From NCEH01 sp043195135 (GTDB lineage Bacteria > Pseudomonadota > Alphaproteobacteria > Rhizobiales > Xanthobacteraceae): a stretch of 64,000 nt of DNA. The stretch is taken from assembly GCF_043195135.1 (NCBI RefSeq), contig NZ_JBAFWP010000021.1; one strand, 5' to 3'. The notes beneath the pieces were generated by a model. The model had not been told where the DNA came from. It ran no database searches and saw only the letters and a program-made list of their open reading frames with translations. Position 1 is the first letter of the stretch. Each line of letters opens with the position of its first letter. Of the stretch, positions 36,016 to 44,812 are shown in pieces. A program made the position numbers and the translations under genes.

Positions 36016-36581
36016 GCGGGCAGGGGGCTTCGGCGGCGATGCCGGAGCGGTGGAGCCTGCCGCTGCGGTGGCTGCATTGGGCGATGGCCGCGCTGCTGAT
36101 GGCGCTGCTCGGGCTCGGCCTGGCCATGGCCTATGGCACGTTCGATCTCGGCCAGACCTTCGCCTTGTACCAATGGCACAAGTCCCTCGGCGTCCTGATC
36201 TTGCCGCTGGTGGCGCTGCGGCTCGCACTGCGCCTCGGAACGAGGGGTCCTCGCGCAGCGCCACGCGGGAGCGGCCGCGCGCGCCTCGAAGCTGCGGCCG
36301 CGCGCATGGTGCATACGCTGTTTTATGTGCTGATGGTCGGCGTGCCGCTCACGGGCTGGCTGGTGGTCTCTTCATCGCCGCTGCATCTGCCGACGCGGCC
36401 GTTCAATCTTTTCACCTTGCCCGATCTCGTGGCACCGAATGCGGATCTGTACGCGACGGCGAGCCTGCTGCACGCGGTCTTTGCCTATCTGCTGCTGGCG
36501 GCGCTCCTCCTGCATGTGGCCGGGGCACTGAAGCATCGGTTCGTGGACCGCGACGCCACCTTGCATCGCATGAGCCTGTGA
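36012..36581 (+). CDS. Cytochrome b561-family protein paired with YceI
   Basis: A 189-residue membrane protein with four hydrophobic segments. Candidate haem-ligand histidines are in LRWLHWAM, YQWHKSLG, RMVHTLFY and LLHVAGALKHRF. It is translationally coupled to yceI by a four-base overlap. Electron exchange with a quinone carried by the YceI partner is a plausible role from family context. Confidence 0.9.
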   Translation: MSGQGASAAMPERWSLPLRWLHWAMAALLMALLGLGLAMAYGTFDLGQTFALYQWHKSLGVLILPLVALRLALRLGTRGPRAAPRGSGRARLEAAAARMVHTLFYVLMVGVPLTGWLVVSSSPLHLPTRPFNLFTLPDLVAPNADLYATASLLHAVFAYLLLAALLLHVAGALKHRFVDRDATLHRMSL

Positions 36582-36636
36582 CGGCCATTGCGGCGTGAGG
36601 CTTGCGAAACCCGCCGGTCCGGCGGATAAGCCGTGC

Positions 36637-37293
36637 ATGACCGAGCCTTCGACAGACCTGGACGCGCAATTCCTCGAACAGGGGCGGCTGTTGTTCGCCG
36701 CCGAATGGAATTTCCTCACCGCCGCGCCGACGGTGGAATTCCTGCCGCCCATGCTGGGCCTCGAGATTGCCTTCGCGGGCCGGTCCAATGTGGGCAAATC
36801 CAGCCTCGTCAATGCGCTGACGGGGCGCAAGACCCTGGCGCGCACGTCGGTGACGCCGGGGCGCACGCAGGAGCTGATCTTTTTCCGCGTGGGCCCGCAA
36901 CTGACCATGGTGGACATGCCGGGCTACGGCTTCGCCAAGGCACCCAAGGAGAAGGTCGAGGCCTGGACGCAGACCATTCTCGACTATCTGCGCGGGCGGG
37001 TGAACCTGGCCCGCGTGTTCGTGCTGATCGACGCGCGCCACGGCATCAAGCCGGTGGACGAGGATGTGCTGAACCTGCTGGACAAGGCGGCGGTGTCCTA
37101 TGCCATCGTGCTCACCAAGGTGGACCAGGTGAAGCCCAGTGCCTTCCCGGAACGCCTCGCCGAGACCGAGGCGAAGATCCGCAAGCGGCCGGCGGCCTAT
37201 CCGCATGTTTTCGCAACCTCCAGCCATACCGGCGCCGGGCTTCCGGAATTGCGGGCGGCGGTGGCGAAGCTGCTGGTGGAGCGGGCGAGCTGA
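36637..37293 (+). CDS. engB: Ribosome biogenesis GTPase EngB (YihA/YsxC)
   Basis: About 218 residues. GTPase motifs are G1 GRSNVGKSS, G2 around TSVTPGRTQ, G3 DMPGYG and G4 TKVD. The family is needed for late assembly of the large ribosomal subunit. It follows the yidC region, as in many alphaproteobacteria, but with yceI and cytochrome b561 inserted between. An in-frame GTG at 36595 is an alternative start; neither start has a strong ribosome-binding site. Confidence 0.95.
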   Translation: MTEPSTDLDAQFLEQGRLLFAAEWNFLTAAPTVEFLPPMLGLEIAFAGRSNVGKSSLVNALTGRKTLARTSVTPGRTQELIFFRVGPQLTMVDMPGYGFAKAPKEKVEAWTQTILDYLRGRVNLARVFVLIDARHGIKPVDEDVLNLLDKAAVSYAIVLTKVDQVKPSAFPERLAETEAKIRKRPAAYPHVFATSSHTGAGLPELRAAVAKLLVERAS

Positions 37294-37516
37294 GGCATCC
37301 GCCGGGTCCGGCGCAAGCGTTCCATGGGGCTGGGAAGTGCCGGTACCCGTTCGGCCGAGAGGGGGGCGCTGATGGCGCGCCGTGAGGGACGACCCGCCGC
37401 AGGGTCGGCCTCGTCAAATTCGCGGAACATGCCCGCAATCGGCCGGCCCTTTATCGAGCCGGTTGCCGGAGGCACACCACGGGTAAGGTGAGAGTGCCAT
37501 GCCCGGCGGGTGTCGT

Positions 37517-37708
37517 TCAACGCCTGGGTGCGGTTTCCTGAAGCAGCGCTTCGGTTGCGGCGATGGCGCCTTCCAATTCGGAAATCTTGCGCAGTGCGCC
37601 GTCCGAGGGAAAGGTCGCGGACCGGGCGGCGTTAAGAAGAAGCTCGCGCTGGGCCGTCTTCAATTTATCGAGGAGCCCCTGGAGGTCTGCCTCGGCTTGC
37701 TGCGCCAT
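37517..37708 (-). CDS. Small coiled-coil hypothetical protein
   Basis: A 63-residue protein, MAQQAEADLQGLLDKLKTAQ, with heptad-like Leu/Ala spacing along nearly its whole length, predicting one or two helices. It has no cysteine or membrane segment. AAGGGA lies about 14 bases before the ATG, a weak site. It is downstream of the cold-shock gene on the same strand, beyond two hairpins. No family recognised. Confidence 0.5.
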   Translation of the reverse strand: MAQQAEADLQGLLDKLKTAQRELLLNAARSATFPSDGALRKISELEGAIAATEALLQETAPRR

Positions 37709-37740
37709 TTTTACGCTGTATCCCTTGCATATGCGATAAC

Positions 37741-37797
37741 GGGCGCGACCTCACAGGTCACGCCCGTCTCGAAAAGCGAGGCGGGAGATCCCGCCTC
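37741..37797 (-). terminator. Double hairpin after the cold-shock gene
   Basis: Two perfect or near-perfect hairpins: GAGGCGGG/CCCGCCTC (37778-37797) and GGGCGCGACCT/AGGTCACGCCC (37741-37765). On the minus strand the first is followed by GCTTTTCG. Placed just after the cold-shock stop codon, they probably end that transcript. Confidence 0.75.
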
Positions 37798-37808
37798 AAA
37801 TTCTGTGA

Positions 37809-38492
37809 TCAGTCGGCGACTTCGATGCCGCGGGCTTCGGGGCCCTTGGGGCCCTGACCCACCTGCACCACGACGCGCTGGCCTTCGGCCAGATCGGCCA
37901 GGCCGGAGCGGGACACGACGGTCACGTGGACGAACACGTCCTTGCCGCCGCCTTCGACGGCGATGAAGCCGAAGCCCTTATCGGGATTGTACCACTTCAC
38001 GGTGCCGACGCGCTCTTCCGTGGGGCCGGAGGCCGCACGCGGACCGGCACCGGCGCCAGCGCCGAAGCCGCCCGAACGGGGCGCGCCACCAAAACCGCCC
38101 GTGCGTTCACGGCGGGGAGGGGCTGCCTCGGCGGTCGAGGTGTCGACTTCGAGCACTTCGGTGACCTGGCGGCCCTTCTGGCCCTGGCCGACGCGAACGC
38201 TCAGCTTGGAGCCCGGAGGAACGCTTTCCTGGCCGGCGGCCTCGAGGGCCCGGGCATGCAGGAACACGTCGCCGGAACCGTCGGAGAGCTCGACGAAGCC
38301 GAAGCCCTTCTCAGGGTTGAACCACTTGACGGTGGCGTCGATTGGCGGACCAGACGGAGCCGGAGCACTGAAGCTGCTGCTCGGCGAAGAAAAGGGGCGG
38401 TCGCCCCCTCCAAAACTGCTGCGCGGCGGGGCGGCGAAGTCGTCATCAAAGCCACGACGGCGCGGCTCTCGGAAGTCTCGGTTACGGCTCAT
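37809..38492 (-). CDS. Double cold-shock-domain protein
   Basis: About 227 residues beginning MSRNRDFREPRRRGFDDDFA. Two cold-shock domains follow: the first at about 50-120 (ATVKWFNPEKGFGFVEL) and the second at about 158-225 (GTVKWYNPDKGFGFIAV). Both contain RNP1-like KGFGF motifs. A Gly/Arg/Phe-rich linker and an Arg/Ser-rich N-terminus are likely disordered RNA-binding regions. GGAAATACAC precedes the ATG. The two-domain form is common in alphaproteobacteria and probably binds single-stranded nucleic acid. Confidence 0.93.
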   Translation of the reverse strand: MSRNRDFREPRRRGFDDDFAAPPRSSFGGGDRPFSSPSSSFSAPAPSGPPIDATVKWFNPEKGFGFVELSDGSGDVFLHARALEAAGQESVPPGSKLSVRVGQGQKGRQVTEVLEVDTSTAEAAPPRRERTGGFGGAPRSGGFGAGAGAGPRAASGPTEERVGTVKWYNPDKGFGFIAVEGGGKDVFVHVTVVSRSGLADLAEGQRVVVQVGQGPKGPEARGIEVAD

Positions 38493-38900
38493 GTGTATTT
38501 CCGTTGAGGTCAGGTCGCCAATACTGGCTAGGGCCATCCACCATTGCTAAACTTGCTGATGCGTGCTGAACACGTTTTGGAACAACTCAAAAGAAGTTTC
38601 AAAACACCCTCAAGTCCGCTACCCGTTTCTCGCCTCGCAGCCTAATGGACACAGCCAAATTGCTTCACGGACCGTTCTAGATGCGCGCTACAAATCGGCA
38701 TTCTAAACACTAACACACTTCTGTGACGATTTGGTACATGAATGTTTACCCCACCGCGCCCAAACTTAGTGCTAGGGAGCCGTGTTCCTGCCTGGGCCGC
38801 GCTTCGAGGCCTCGACGGGCATTGATGTTGCCCCGATTTCCCGCCGGCGTGCGCTCGTTTTCTCGCATACCGGCCCCGGGGCCGATATGGGGAACATGAG
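38493..38900. other. Long divergent upstream region of the cold-shock and SulP genes
   Basis: A 408-base gene-free stretch, distinctly AT-richer than its surroundings between 38,550 and 38,780. Cold-shock genes often carry long structured 5' leaders, which would fit, but I cannot identify a defined promoter or fold. Confidence 0.4.
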
Positions 38901-40592
38901 ATGACCGATGTGGCAGGGCCCGTTGCCGGCCAGGGAAGGCGGTCCCAGAGGCAGGGTTTCGTTCCAAAGCTCGTCACCGCGCTGGCGCAGGGATATCGTT
39001 TCGCCGACCTGCGGGCCGATGCGGTCTCCGGCCTCACCGTCGCCATCGTCGCGCTGCCGCTGGCCATGGCGCTCGCCATCGCTTCCGGCGCGAGTCCCGA
39101 CAAGGGCCTGATCACCGTGGTGGTGGCCGGCTTCATCATCTCGGCCTTCGGCGGCAGCCGCTATCAGATCGGCGGCCCCACCGGCGCGTTCGTCGTGGTG
39201 GTGGCGAACGTGATCGCCGCCCATGGCTATGACGGGCTCATCATCGCCACCCTCATGGCCGGCATTATCCTGATGGTGGCGGGATTTGCCCGGCTCGGCA
39301 ATTTCATGCGCTATATCCCCGAGCCGGTGGTCACGGGCTTCACCGCCGGCATCGCGGTCATCATCTTTTCCAGCCAGGTGAAGGATTTCTTCGGCCTCAC
39401 CATCGCCCATCTGCCGGCGGAGTTCATCGGCCAATGGACCGCGCTGATCACCGCGGCGCCCACGGTTTCGATCGCCACGGCGGCCTTGTCCGTCGCCGCC
39501 CTCGCCCTCATCCTCATTCTGCGGCGCGTGGCACCCAAGGCGCCGGGATTCCTCATCGTGGTGCTGCTCGGCTCGCTCGCGGTGATGTTCCTGAAGCTGC
39601 CGGTGGACACCATCGGCTCGCGCTTCGGCGGCATTTCCGGCGCGCTGCCGGCGCCGAGCTTCCCGACGATCACGTTTGCGCGCATCGGCGACCTGCTGCC
39701 GAGCGCCCTGACCATCGCCTTCCTCGCCGGGGTCGAAAGCCTCCTGTCCGCCGTGGTGGCGGACGGGATGACCGGCGGCCGCCATCGGCCCAATGCGGAG
39801 CTGGTCGCCCAGGGCCTCGCGAACACCGCCTCCGCCCTGTTCGGCGGCCTGCCGGCGACGGGGGCCATCGCGCGCACCGCGACCAATATCCGCGCCGGCG
39901 CCCGCACCCCGGTGTCCGGCGTGATGCATGCGGTGTTCGTGCTGGCGGTGATGCTGCTGCTGGCGCCGCTCGCGGTCTATGTGCCGCTGGCGAGCCTTGC
40001 CGCCATCCTCATGGTGGTGGCCTGGAACATGAGCGAGATCGGCAAGATCCGCCATCTCATGAGCGCCCCCATCGGCGACCGCCTGCTGCTGCTCTCCACG
40101 CTCGGGCTGACGGTCGCGGTGGATCTCACGGTGGCGATCGCGGTGGGCGTGGTGCTGGCGGCGGTCATCTTCATGCATCGCATGGCGGAAATGACCCGTG
40201 TGGAGGCCTTTTCCGGCGCCGAGGAGGGCGAGGGGGACGTGCGCGCCCTGCTGCCGCCGGGTGTGGAGGCGTTCGATGTCAGCGGCCCGCTGTTCTTCGG
40301 CGCGGCGGCGCACCTCTCCGAGGTATTGGACCAGATCGGCCAGATGCCGCGCGCGTTCATCCTGCGCATGGAAGAAGTGCCGATGATCGACGCCACCGGG
40401 GTCGGCGCCATCGTCGAGTTCGTCCGCCGCTGCCGGCATGGGGGGACGCAGGTGATCCTGTGCGGACTGGCGCCGCAGACGGAACAGGTGCTGCGCCGCA
40501 TGGGCCTCGCGCCGGATGGCGACGCCGTGCGCTGGGCGGCGAATTTCGAGGCGGCGCTCGCGATGTCCCAGCCGGTGGCCGCCGCGGCCTGA
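38901..40592 (+). CDS. SulP-family anion transporter with STAS domain
   Basis: A 563-residue permease. The membrane core (about residues 40-430) shows the SulP pattern, including DAVSGLTVAIVALPLAMALAI, the QIGGPTGAF loop and a GGLPATGAIARTATN stretch. The cytoplasmic STAS domain (about 445-555) contains MIDATGVGAI, the nucleotide-binding/regulatory helix region. The substrate could be sulfate, bicarbonate or another anion; there is no neighbouring carbonic anhydrase or sulfur gene to decide. ATG at 38901 is chosen over in-frame alternatives because it is the first start after GGGGAACATGAG. Confidence 0.92.
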   Translation: MTDVAGPVAGQGRRSQRQGFVPKLVTALAQGYRFADLRADAVSGLTVAIVALPLAMALAIASGASPDKGLITVVVAGFIISAFGGSRYQIGGPTGAFVVVVANVIAAHGYDGLIIATLMAGIILMVAGFARLGNFMRYIPEPVVTGFTAGIAVIIFSSQVKDFFGLTIAHLPAEFIGQWTALITAAPTVSIATAALSVAALALILILRRVAPKAPGFLIVVLLGSLAVMFLKLPVDTIGSRFGGISGALPAPSFPTITFARIGDLLPSALTIAFLAGVESLLSAVVADGMTGGRHRPNAELVAQGLANTASALFGGLPATGAIARTATNIRAGARTPVSGVMHAVFVLAVMLLLAPLAVYVPLASLAAILMVVAWNMSEIGKIRHLMSAPIGDRLLLLSTLGLTVAVDLTVAIAVGVVLAAVIFMHRMAEMTRVEAFSGAEEGEGDVRALLPPGVEAFDVSGPLFFGAAAHLSEVLDQIGQMPRAFILRMEEVPMIDATGVGAIVEFVRRCRHGGTQVILCGLAPQTEQVLRRMGLAPDGDAVRWAANFEAALAMSQPVAAAA

Positions 40593-40647
40593 CGGTGCGG
40601 AATGATCGCGCCGCCGCACCTGCCCGGCGGCGCGCGTGCACGCGCGT

Positions 40648-41550
40648 CTAGCCCTGCCGCGCCTGCTGTTCGAACCGGGCGATGAGCCACGCGCCGGCGG
40701 GACCCGGCGGCGTATCGGTGCGGTAGATGGCTTGCAGGGCATAAGGCGCGCCCTGGGCGTCGGGCATGTCCAGCTTCACCAGCCGGCCGGATGCCAGATC
40801 CTCCCGCACCAGCGGCAAGGGCATGTTGCCCCAGCCGATGCCCTCGCGCAGCAAGGTGTGCTTCGCGCCGAGATCGGCGAGCCGCCACGTGCGGGTGCCG
40901 ATGACGCCGAGGTCCATGCCCTCCGTCAGGGGGGAGCGGTCGGTCAGCACCAGCTGGACATGGTCCCGCCCGGCGCCCGGCGGATTGTGCCGCGCCTGCG
41001 CCAGCGGATGGCCGGGCGCCGCCACCGGCACCAGATCCACCGCGCCGATGCCGATCCGCTCCAGCCCGTCGAGGCCGAAGTCGAGCGGGCCGCTCACCCC
41101 GATGCTCGCCTGCCGGGTGAGGACCATCTGCGTCACGGCGCCGAGCGCTTCCACATAGAGGCGCAGCGTCACGGTCGGGAACGTCGCGTTGAAGGCCTTC
41201 AATGCATCCACCACCCGCGCGGCGGGAAGCATGACGTCGAGCGCGAGATGGATTTCCGATTCCAGCCCGTGCAGCAAACCCTTCACCTTGGCGCGCAGGG
41301 CGTGGACGCCATTGGCCAGCGCACGCGCCTCGCCGAGCACGGTGCGTCCCGCCTCGGTGAGCCTGGGCTTCTTCGTGGTGTCGCGATCGAACAGGGAAAC
41401 GCCGAGCTGGGCTTCCAGATTGGCGATGGAATAGCTAATGACCGAAGTCGCCCGGCCGAGCTTGCGCGCCGCCCCGGCGAAGCTGCCGGTTTCGACCACG
41501 GCGAGGAACACCGCCAGCTGGTCGAAGGTCGGTGTGCCGGGATCGGCCAT
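40648..41550 (-). CDS. LysR-family transcriptional regulator
   Basis: A 300-residue regulator starting MADPGTPTFDQLAVFLAVVE. The N-terminal winged HTH (TGSFAGAARKLGRATSVISYSIANLEAQLG) is followed by a two-lobed effector domain. It is divergent from wrbA, the usual arrangement for a LysR protein that controls its neighbour, so wrbA is the likely target. The effector is unknown. It converges on the SulP gene. Confidence 0.92.
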   Translation of the reverse strand: MADPGTPTFDQLAVFLAVVETGSFAGAARKLGRATSVISYSIANLEAQLGVSLFDRDTTKKPRLTEAGRTVLGEARALANGVHALRAKVKGLLHGLESEIHLALDVMLPAARVVDALKAFNATFPTVTLRLYVEALGAVTQMVLTRQASIGVSGPLDFGLDGLERIGIGAVDLVPVAAPGHPLAQARHNPPGAGRDHVQLVLTDRSPLTEGMDLGVIGTRTWRLADLGAKHTLLREGIGWGNMPLPLVREDLASGRLVKLDMPDAQGAPYALQAIYRTDTPPGPAGAWLIARFEQQARQG

Positions 41551-41623
41551 GGCATGTCCTCGCTCCGGCGTCGCGCATCCTTGCGACGGGCATGGCACGG
41601 CCGGGCCGCGACGGGATGCTATT

Positions 41624-41644
41624 CGAGAATCTCGATCATTATCG
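41624..41644. promoter_or_regulatory. Palindromes between the LysR gene and wrbA
   Basis: Two overlapping dyads, CGAG-aat-CTCG (41624-41634) and CGAT-catt-ATCG (41633-41644), lie in the AT-rich divergent spacer. They are candidate LysR-family operator elements, by position and symmetry only. Confidence 0.4.
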
Positions 41645-41736
41645 TTCAGATTATTCGGCTAGATCCAGAAGTTTGAGAGTGCGAATGTGCGGCCACTTTC
41701 CGCGGCACGCGCCGCTTTCCGCCTCTGGAGGCCGAG

Positions 41737-42336
41737 ATGGCTAAGGTTCTGGTTCTCTATTATTCGTCCTACGGCCATATCGAGACCATGGCCCATGCCG
41801 TGGCCGAGGGGGCCCGCGCCGCCGGCGCCCAGGTGGACGTGAAGCGCGTTCCGGAGACCGTGCCGGAAGAGATCGCCAAGGGTGCCCATTTCAAGCTGGA
41901 CCAGGCGGCCCCGGTCGCCGCCGTGGCTGACCTTGAGCATTATGATGCGATCATCATCGGCACCGGCACGCGCTTCGGCCGCATGTCGTCGCAGCTGGCG
42001 GCGTTCCTGGATCAGGCGGGCGGCCTGTGGGCGCGCGGCGCGCTGAACGGCAAGGTGGGCGCGGCCTTCGTTTCCACCGCTACCCAGCACGGCGGCCAGG
42101 AGACCACCTTGTTCTCCATCATCACCAATCTGCTGCATTTCGGCATGGTGGTGGTTGGCCTGCCCTACAGCCACCAGGGGCAGATGAGCGTCGACGAGAT
42201 CGTCGGCGGCGCGCCCTACGGCGCCACCACGATCGCCGCCGGCGACGGTTCTCGCCAGCCCTCCGAGATCGATCTTGCCGGCGCCCGCCACCAGGGCGAA
42301 ATCGTCGCCAAGACCGCCGCCAAGCTGTTCGGCTGA
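41737..42336 (+). CDS. wrbA: NAD(P)H:quinone oxidoreductase WrbA
   Basis: A 199-residue flavodoxin-like protein, full length. The FMN phosphate loop is YYSSYGHIETMA; GTRFGRMSSQ and TATQHGGQETT are WrbA signatures. The family reduces quinones by two electrons to limit redox cycling. GGAGGCCGAG precedes the ATG. It is divergent from a LysR regulator that probably controls it. Confidence 0.96.
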   Translation: MAKVLVLYYSSYGHIETMAHAVAEGARAAGAQVDVKRVPETVPEEIAKGAHFKLDQAAPVAAVADLEHYDAIIIGTGTRFGRMSSQLAAFLDQAGGLWARGALNGKVGAAFVSTATQHGGQETTLFSIITNLLHFGMVVVGLPYSHQGQMSVDEIVGGAPYGATTIAAGDGSRQPSEIDLAGARHQGEIVAKTAAKLFG

Positions 42337-42344
42337 TCCGATGC

Positions 42345-42376
42345 GGGCGGCGGTCGAAACCGGCCGCCGCCCCTTA
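42345..42376. terminator. Terminator between convergent wrbA and aldo/keto reductase genes
   Basis: GGGCGGCGG (42345-42353) pairs with CCGCCGCCC (42364-42372) around a ten-base loop, in the 47-base gap between the two convergent stop codons. A short CTTA follows. Confidence 0.75.
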
Positions 42377-42383
42377 TTCGAGC

Positions 42384-43364
42384 CTATTGGAAGCCGGCCA
42401 CCCGGTGCGGCACGTAGGGCGCTTCCAGCGTGGCGATTTCCGCCTCGGTGAGGGCGAGCGACAACGCCGCCACCGCATCCGTGAGGTGGTTGGGCTTGGA
42501 CGCGCCGATGATGGGCGCGGTCACGCCTTTCTTCTGCGCGAGCCAGGCGAGCGCGACCTGGGCGCGGGGTACGCCGCGCGCCTTGGCGATCGCCTCGACC
42601 GCCTCGACCACCTGCCGGTCCGCCTGGGCGGTGTGGGCATAGAGATTCTTGCCGACCGCGTCGCTTTCCTGCCGCTCGCTGGTCTCGTCCCAGGCGCGGG
42701 TGAGGCGGCCGCGGGCGAGGGGGCTCCAGGGAATCACCGCGATGCCCTGGTCGGCGCACAGGGGCAGCATTTCGCGCTCCTCCTCCCGGTACAGCAGGTT
42801 CAGGTGATCCTGCATGCTGACGAACGGCGTCCAGCCGTTCGCCCGCGCGGTGTAGAGCGCCTTGGAGAATTGCCAGGCATGCATGGAGGAGGCCCCGATA
42901 TAGCGCGCCTTGCCGGCCTTCACGATGTCATGCAGCGCCTCGAGGGTCTCCTCGATGGGTGTCGTGTAATCCCAGCGGTGGATCTGGTAGAGATCCACGT
43001 AATCCGTACCGAGGCGGCGCAGGCTGGCGTCGATCTCGTCGAAGATCGCCTTGCGCGAGAGGCCGGCGCCATTGGGGCCGGGCCGCATGCGATTATAGAC
43101 CTTGGTGGCGAGCACCACATCCTCGCGCCGCGTGAAATCCTTGATGGCCCGCCCGACGATTTCTTCCGAATGACCGTCGGAATAGGTGTTGGCGGTGTCG
43201 AGGAAGGTGATGCCGAGCTCCAGCGCCTGGCGGATGAGCGGGCGGCTCTGCTCTTCATTCATGGTCCAGGCGTGGTTCCCGCGATCGGGCGCGCCATAAG
43301 TCATGCAGCCGAGGGCGAGGCGCGAGACCTCAAGTCCCGTGCGTCCGAATTTTACGTAATCCAT
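42384..43364 (-). CDS. Aldo/keto reductase
   Basis: A 326-residue protein beginning MDYVKFGRTGLEVSRLALGCM, preceded by GGAGCGGCACC. Catalytic-tetrad motifs are seen: DTANTYSDGHSE (Asp and Tyr), VVLATKV (Lys) and YQIHRWD (His). The length and the GNRGRLGR-type pattern fit the AKR11-13 'general stress/oxidoreductase' group that uses NADPH. The frame is open further upstream to 43730 but has no start with a ribosome-binding site. The substrate is unknown. Confidence 0.92.
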   Translation of the reverse strand: MDYVKFGRTGLEVSRLALGCMTYGAPDRGNHAWTMNEEQSRPLIRQALELGITFLDTANTYSDGHSEEIVGRAIKDFTRREDVVLATKVYNRMRPGPNGAGLSRKAIFDEIDASLRRLGTDYVDLYQIHRWDYTTPIEETLEALHDIVKAGKARYIGASSMHAWQFSKALYTARANGWTPFVSMQDHLNLLYREEEREMLPLCADQGIAVIPWSPLARGRLTRAWDETSERQESDAVGKNLYAHTAQADRQVVEAVEAIAKARGVPRAQVALAWLAQKKGVTAPIIGASKPNHLTDAVAALSLALTEAEIATLEAPYVPHRVAGFQ

Positions 43365-43707
43365 GGTGCCGCTCCTGTCGCCGCCGTGCTGTCCGAAGCG
43401 TAGCGGCGGCGATGCTAATCGATGAGCCACGAAATTCGGGATACCCCTTGAAGGCGCGCCAACAGATCGCCGGCATCGCCGCCACCTGCTGAAACAGAGG
43501 ATTGGCTCAGCGGAGGTTTTCAGTCCCGACCTGTGATGGGGGTAGGCGAGTGTGAATCGCCGGGGCGCGATTGTCCATTGTGCCGCAGCGGCAAGGCGCA
43601 TGCATCGAGCCGGGCCCGACGGGCGTCGGCCCAAAAGAAAAGGCCCGGCGGATGCCGGGCCTTGATGTTCGATACGCGGGGCGCGAACGCAAGCGAGGCC
43701 GCCGCGC
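43365..43707. other. Intergenic region between aldo/keto reductase and carD
   Basis: A 343-base spacer. It holds the promoter region of the aldo/keto reductase on its left and the carD terminator on its right (43633-43663). No gene or RNA is recognised in between. Confidence 0.4.
43633..43663 (-). terminator. Rho-independent terminator of carD
   Basis: On the minus strand AAGGCCCGGC pairs with GCCGGGCCTT around a four-base loop and is followed by TTCTTTTG, 45 bases after the carD stop codon. Confidence 0.88.
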
Positions 43708-44310
43708 TCAGGCGGCTTCTTCGGCCTCAAGGTCGGTGTCCGCGTCGGCTTCAGCCTCCACGTCGGCTTCCTCGCCCTTGGCAGCGCCGCGGCGGGGGCC
43801 CTTCTGGAGATTCTGCTCGATCATCTTCACCGCTTCGGTGTCGGTGATGTTCTCCACCGCCGAAAGCTCGCGCGCCATGCGGTCCAGAGCGGCTTCATAA
43901 AGCTGGCGCTCGGAATAGGACTGCTCGGGCTGGGCATCGGAGCGGTAGAGATCGCGCACGACCTCGGAGATGGCCAGGAGATCGCCGGAATTGATCTTCG
44001 CTTCATATTCCTGGGCGCGGCGGCTCCACATGGTGCGCTTGACGCGCGCGCGACCCTTGAGAATTTCCAGCGCCTTGGCGACAACGGGAGCCTCGGACAG
44101 CTTGCGCATGCCCACCGTGGCCACCTTGGGCACCGGCACGCGGAGCGTCATTTTGTCCTTCTCAAAAGATATGACAAACAGCTCGAGTTTGAAGCCAGCG
44201 ACTTCCTGCTCCTCGATGGCCATGATACGACCGACGCCGTGCGAGGGGTACACGATGTGCTCGCCCGTCTTGAAACCAAGGCGGGCCTGGGCGCTCTTTT
44301 TTGTCGACAT
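43708..44310 (-). CDS. carD: CarD-family transcription factor
   Basis: A 200-residue protein starting MSTKKSAQARLGFKTGEHIVYPSHGVGRI. The N-terminal CarD/TRCF RNA-polymerase-interacting domain covers about residues 12-70; the helical DNA-binding part is about 75-165 with the family's conserved VKRTMWSRRAQEYEAKI and SYSERQLYEAALDRMARE. The C-terminal 35 residues are Ala/Glu/Asp-rich. CarD binds the RNA polymerase beta subunit and stabilises open complexes at rRNA and other promoters. AGGAG lies eleven bases before the ATG. Confidence 0.94.
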   Translation of the reverse strand: MSTKKSAQARLGFKTGEHIVYPSHGVGRIMAIEEQEVAGFKLELFVISFEKDKMTLRVPVPKVATVGMRKLSEAPVVAKALEILKGRARVKRTMWSRRAQEYEAKINSGDLLAISEVVRDLYRSDAQPEQSYSERQLYEAALDRMARELSAVENITDTEAVKMIEQNLQKGPRRGAAKGEEADVEAEADADTDLEAEEAA

Positions 44311-44591
44311 GCTCTTGACCACTCCTGACCCGGCCAGCGGCCGGATCGTGTTGGCGCGCGAGCGCTCGTTTCCGGTATGACCCGGGCGATGGCGCACCTT
44401 GCGCTGGCGACTGGGCCGCGGCCGGTACGCCCGACGGCCCGCTCATGTCAGTCGATGACTACAACCTCGCGTAAGCACCCAAACCGCCTTCGCGGCCGGA
44501 TGCCTGATATCTCGCCCCAATGTTCCCGAGAATGCGCTATTAAATGCACGCGCGACGCGGCTGGTTGGAAAAGCAATCGACTGTAAAGGCT

Positions 44592-44619
44592 TGTATAACA
44601 CAAAAACCGATGAAATCAA
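44592..44619 (-). promoter_or_regulatory. Predicted carD promoter
   Basis: Minus strand TTGATT (44619-44614), a 16-bp spacer and TATACA (44597-44592) resemble a sigma-70 promoter. It would give a leader of roughly 275 bases, which is long, so another promoter nearer the gene may exist. Confidence 0.35.
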
Positions 44620-44702
44620 AGCGCTGCGCCGGCTTTCGCGGCCCGCCTCGCGCAAGGCACGCATGCGATGCCTTAAGGCGGTGGCCGATCTGGCTTTTCT
44701 CA

Positions 44703-44724
44703 CATATAAGCATTTCTTTATATG
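44703..44724. promoter_or_regulatory. Inverted repeat upstream of ahcY
   Basis: The arms CATATAAG and CTTTATATG flank a five-base centre, giving a 22-bp near-palindrome about 90 bases before ahcY. It abuts TTGATT (44724-44729), a possible -35 element. ArsR-type regulators of S-adenosylhomocysteine genes (SahR) bind similar AT-rich dyads in some proteobacteria; assigning this site to SahR is inference. Confidence 0.45.
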
Positions 44725-44812
44725 TTGATTGCCCATCGGTGGCGCCCGTGCTAGAGGGCTGCCCATAAGATGAGACGCCCTGCACCGGCAGGTCGCAGCA
44801 CGGAGAGACGAC

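Larger units (their letters stand above)
44311..44812. other. Divergent carD-ahcY regulatory region
   Basis: A 502-base gene-free spacer with an AT-rich core (44,540-44,740). It holds the predicted carD promoter and the ahcY-side palindrome listed separately. I compared the ahcY leader by eye with SAH and SAM riboswitch patterns and saw no clear match. Confidence 0.45.

Noticed and set aside
44725..44812. SAH or SAM riboswitch before ahcY
   Set aside because: I could not match the conserved cores by eye; a covariance-model search would decide.
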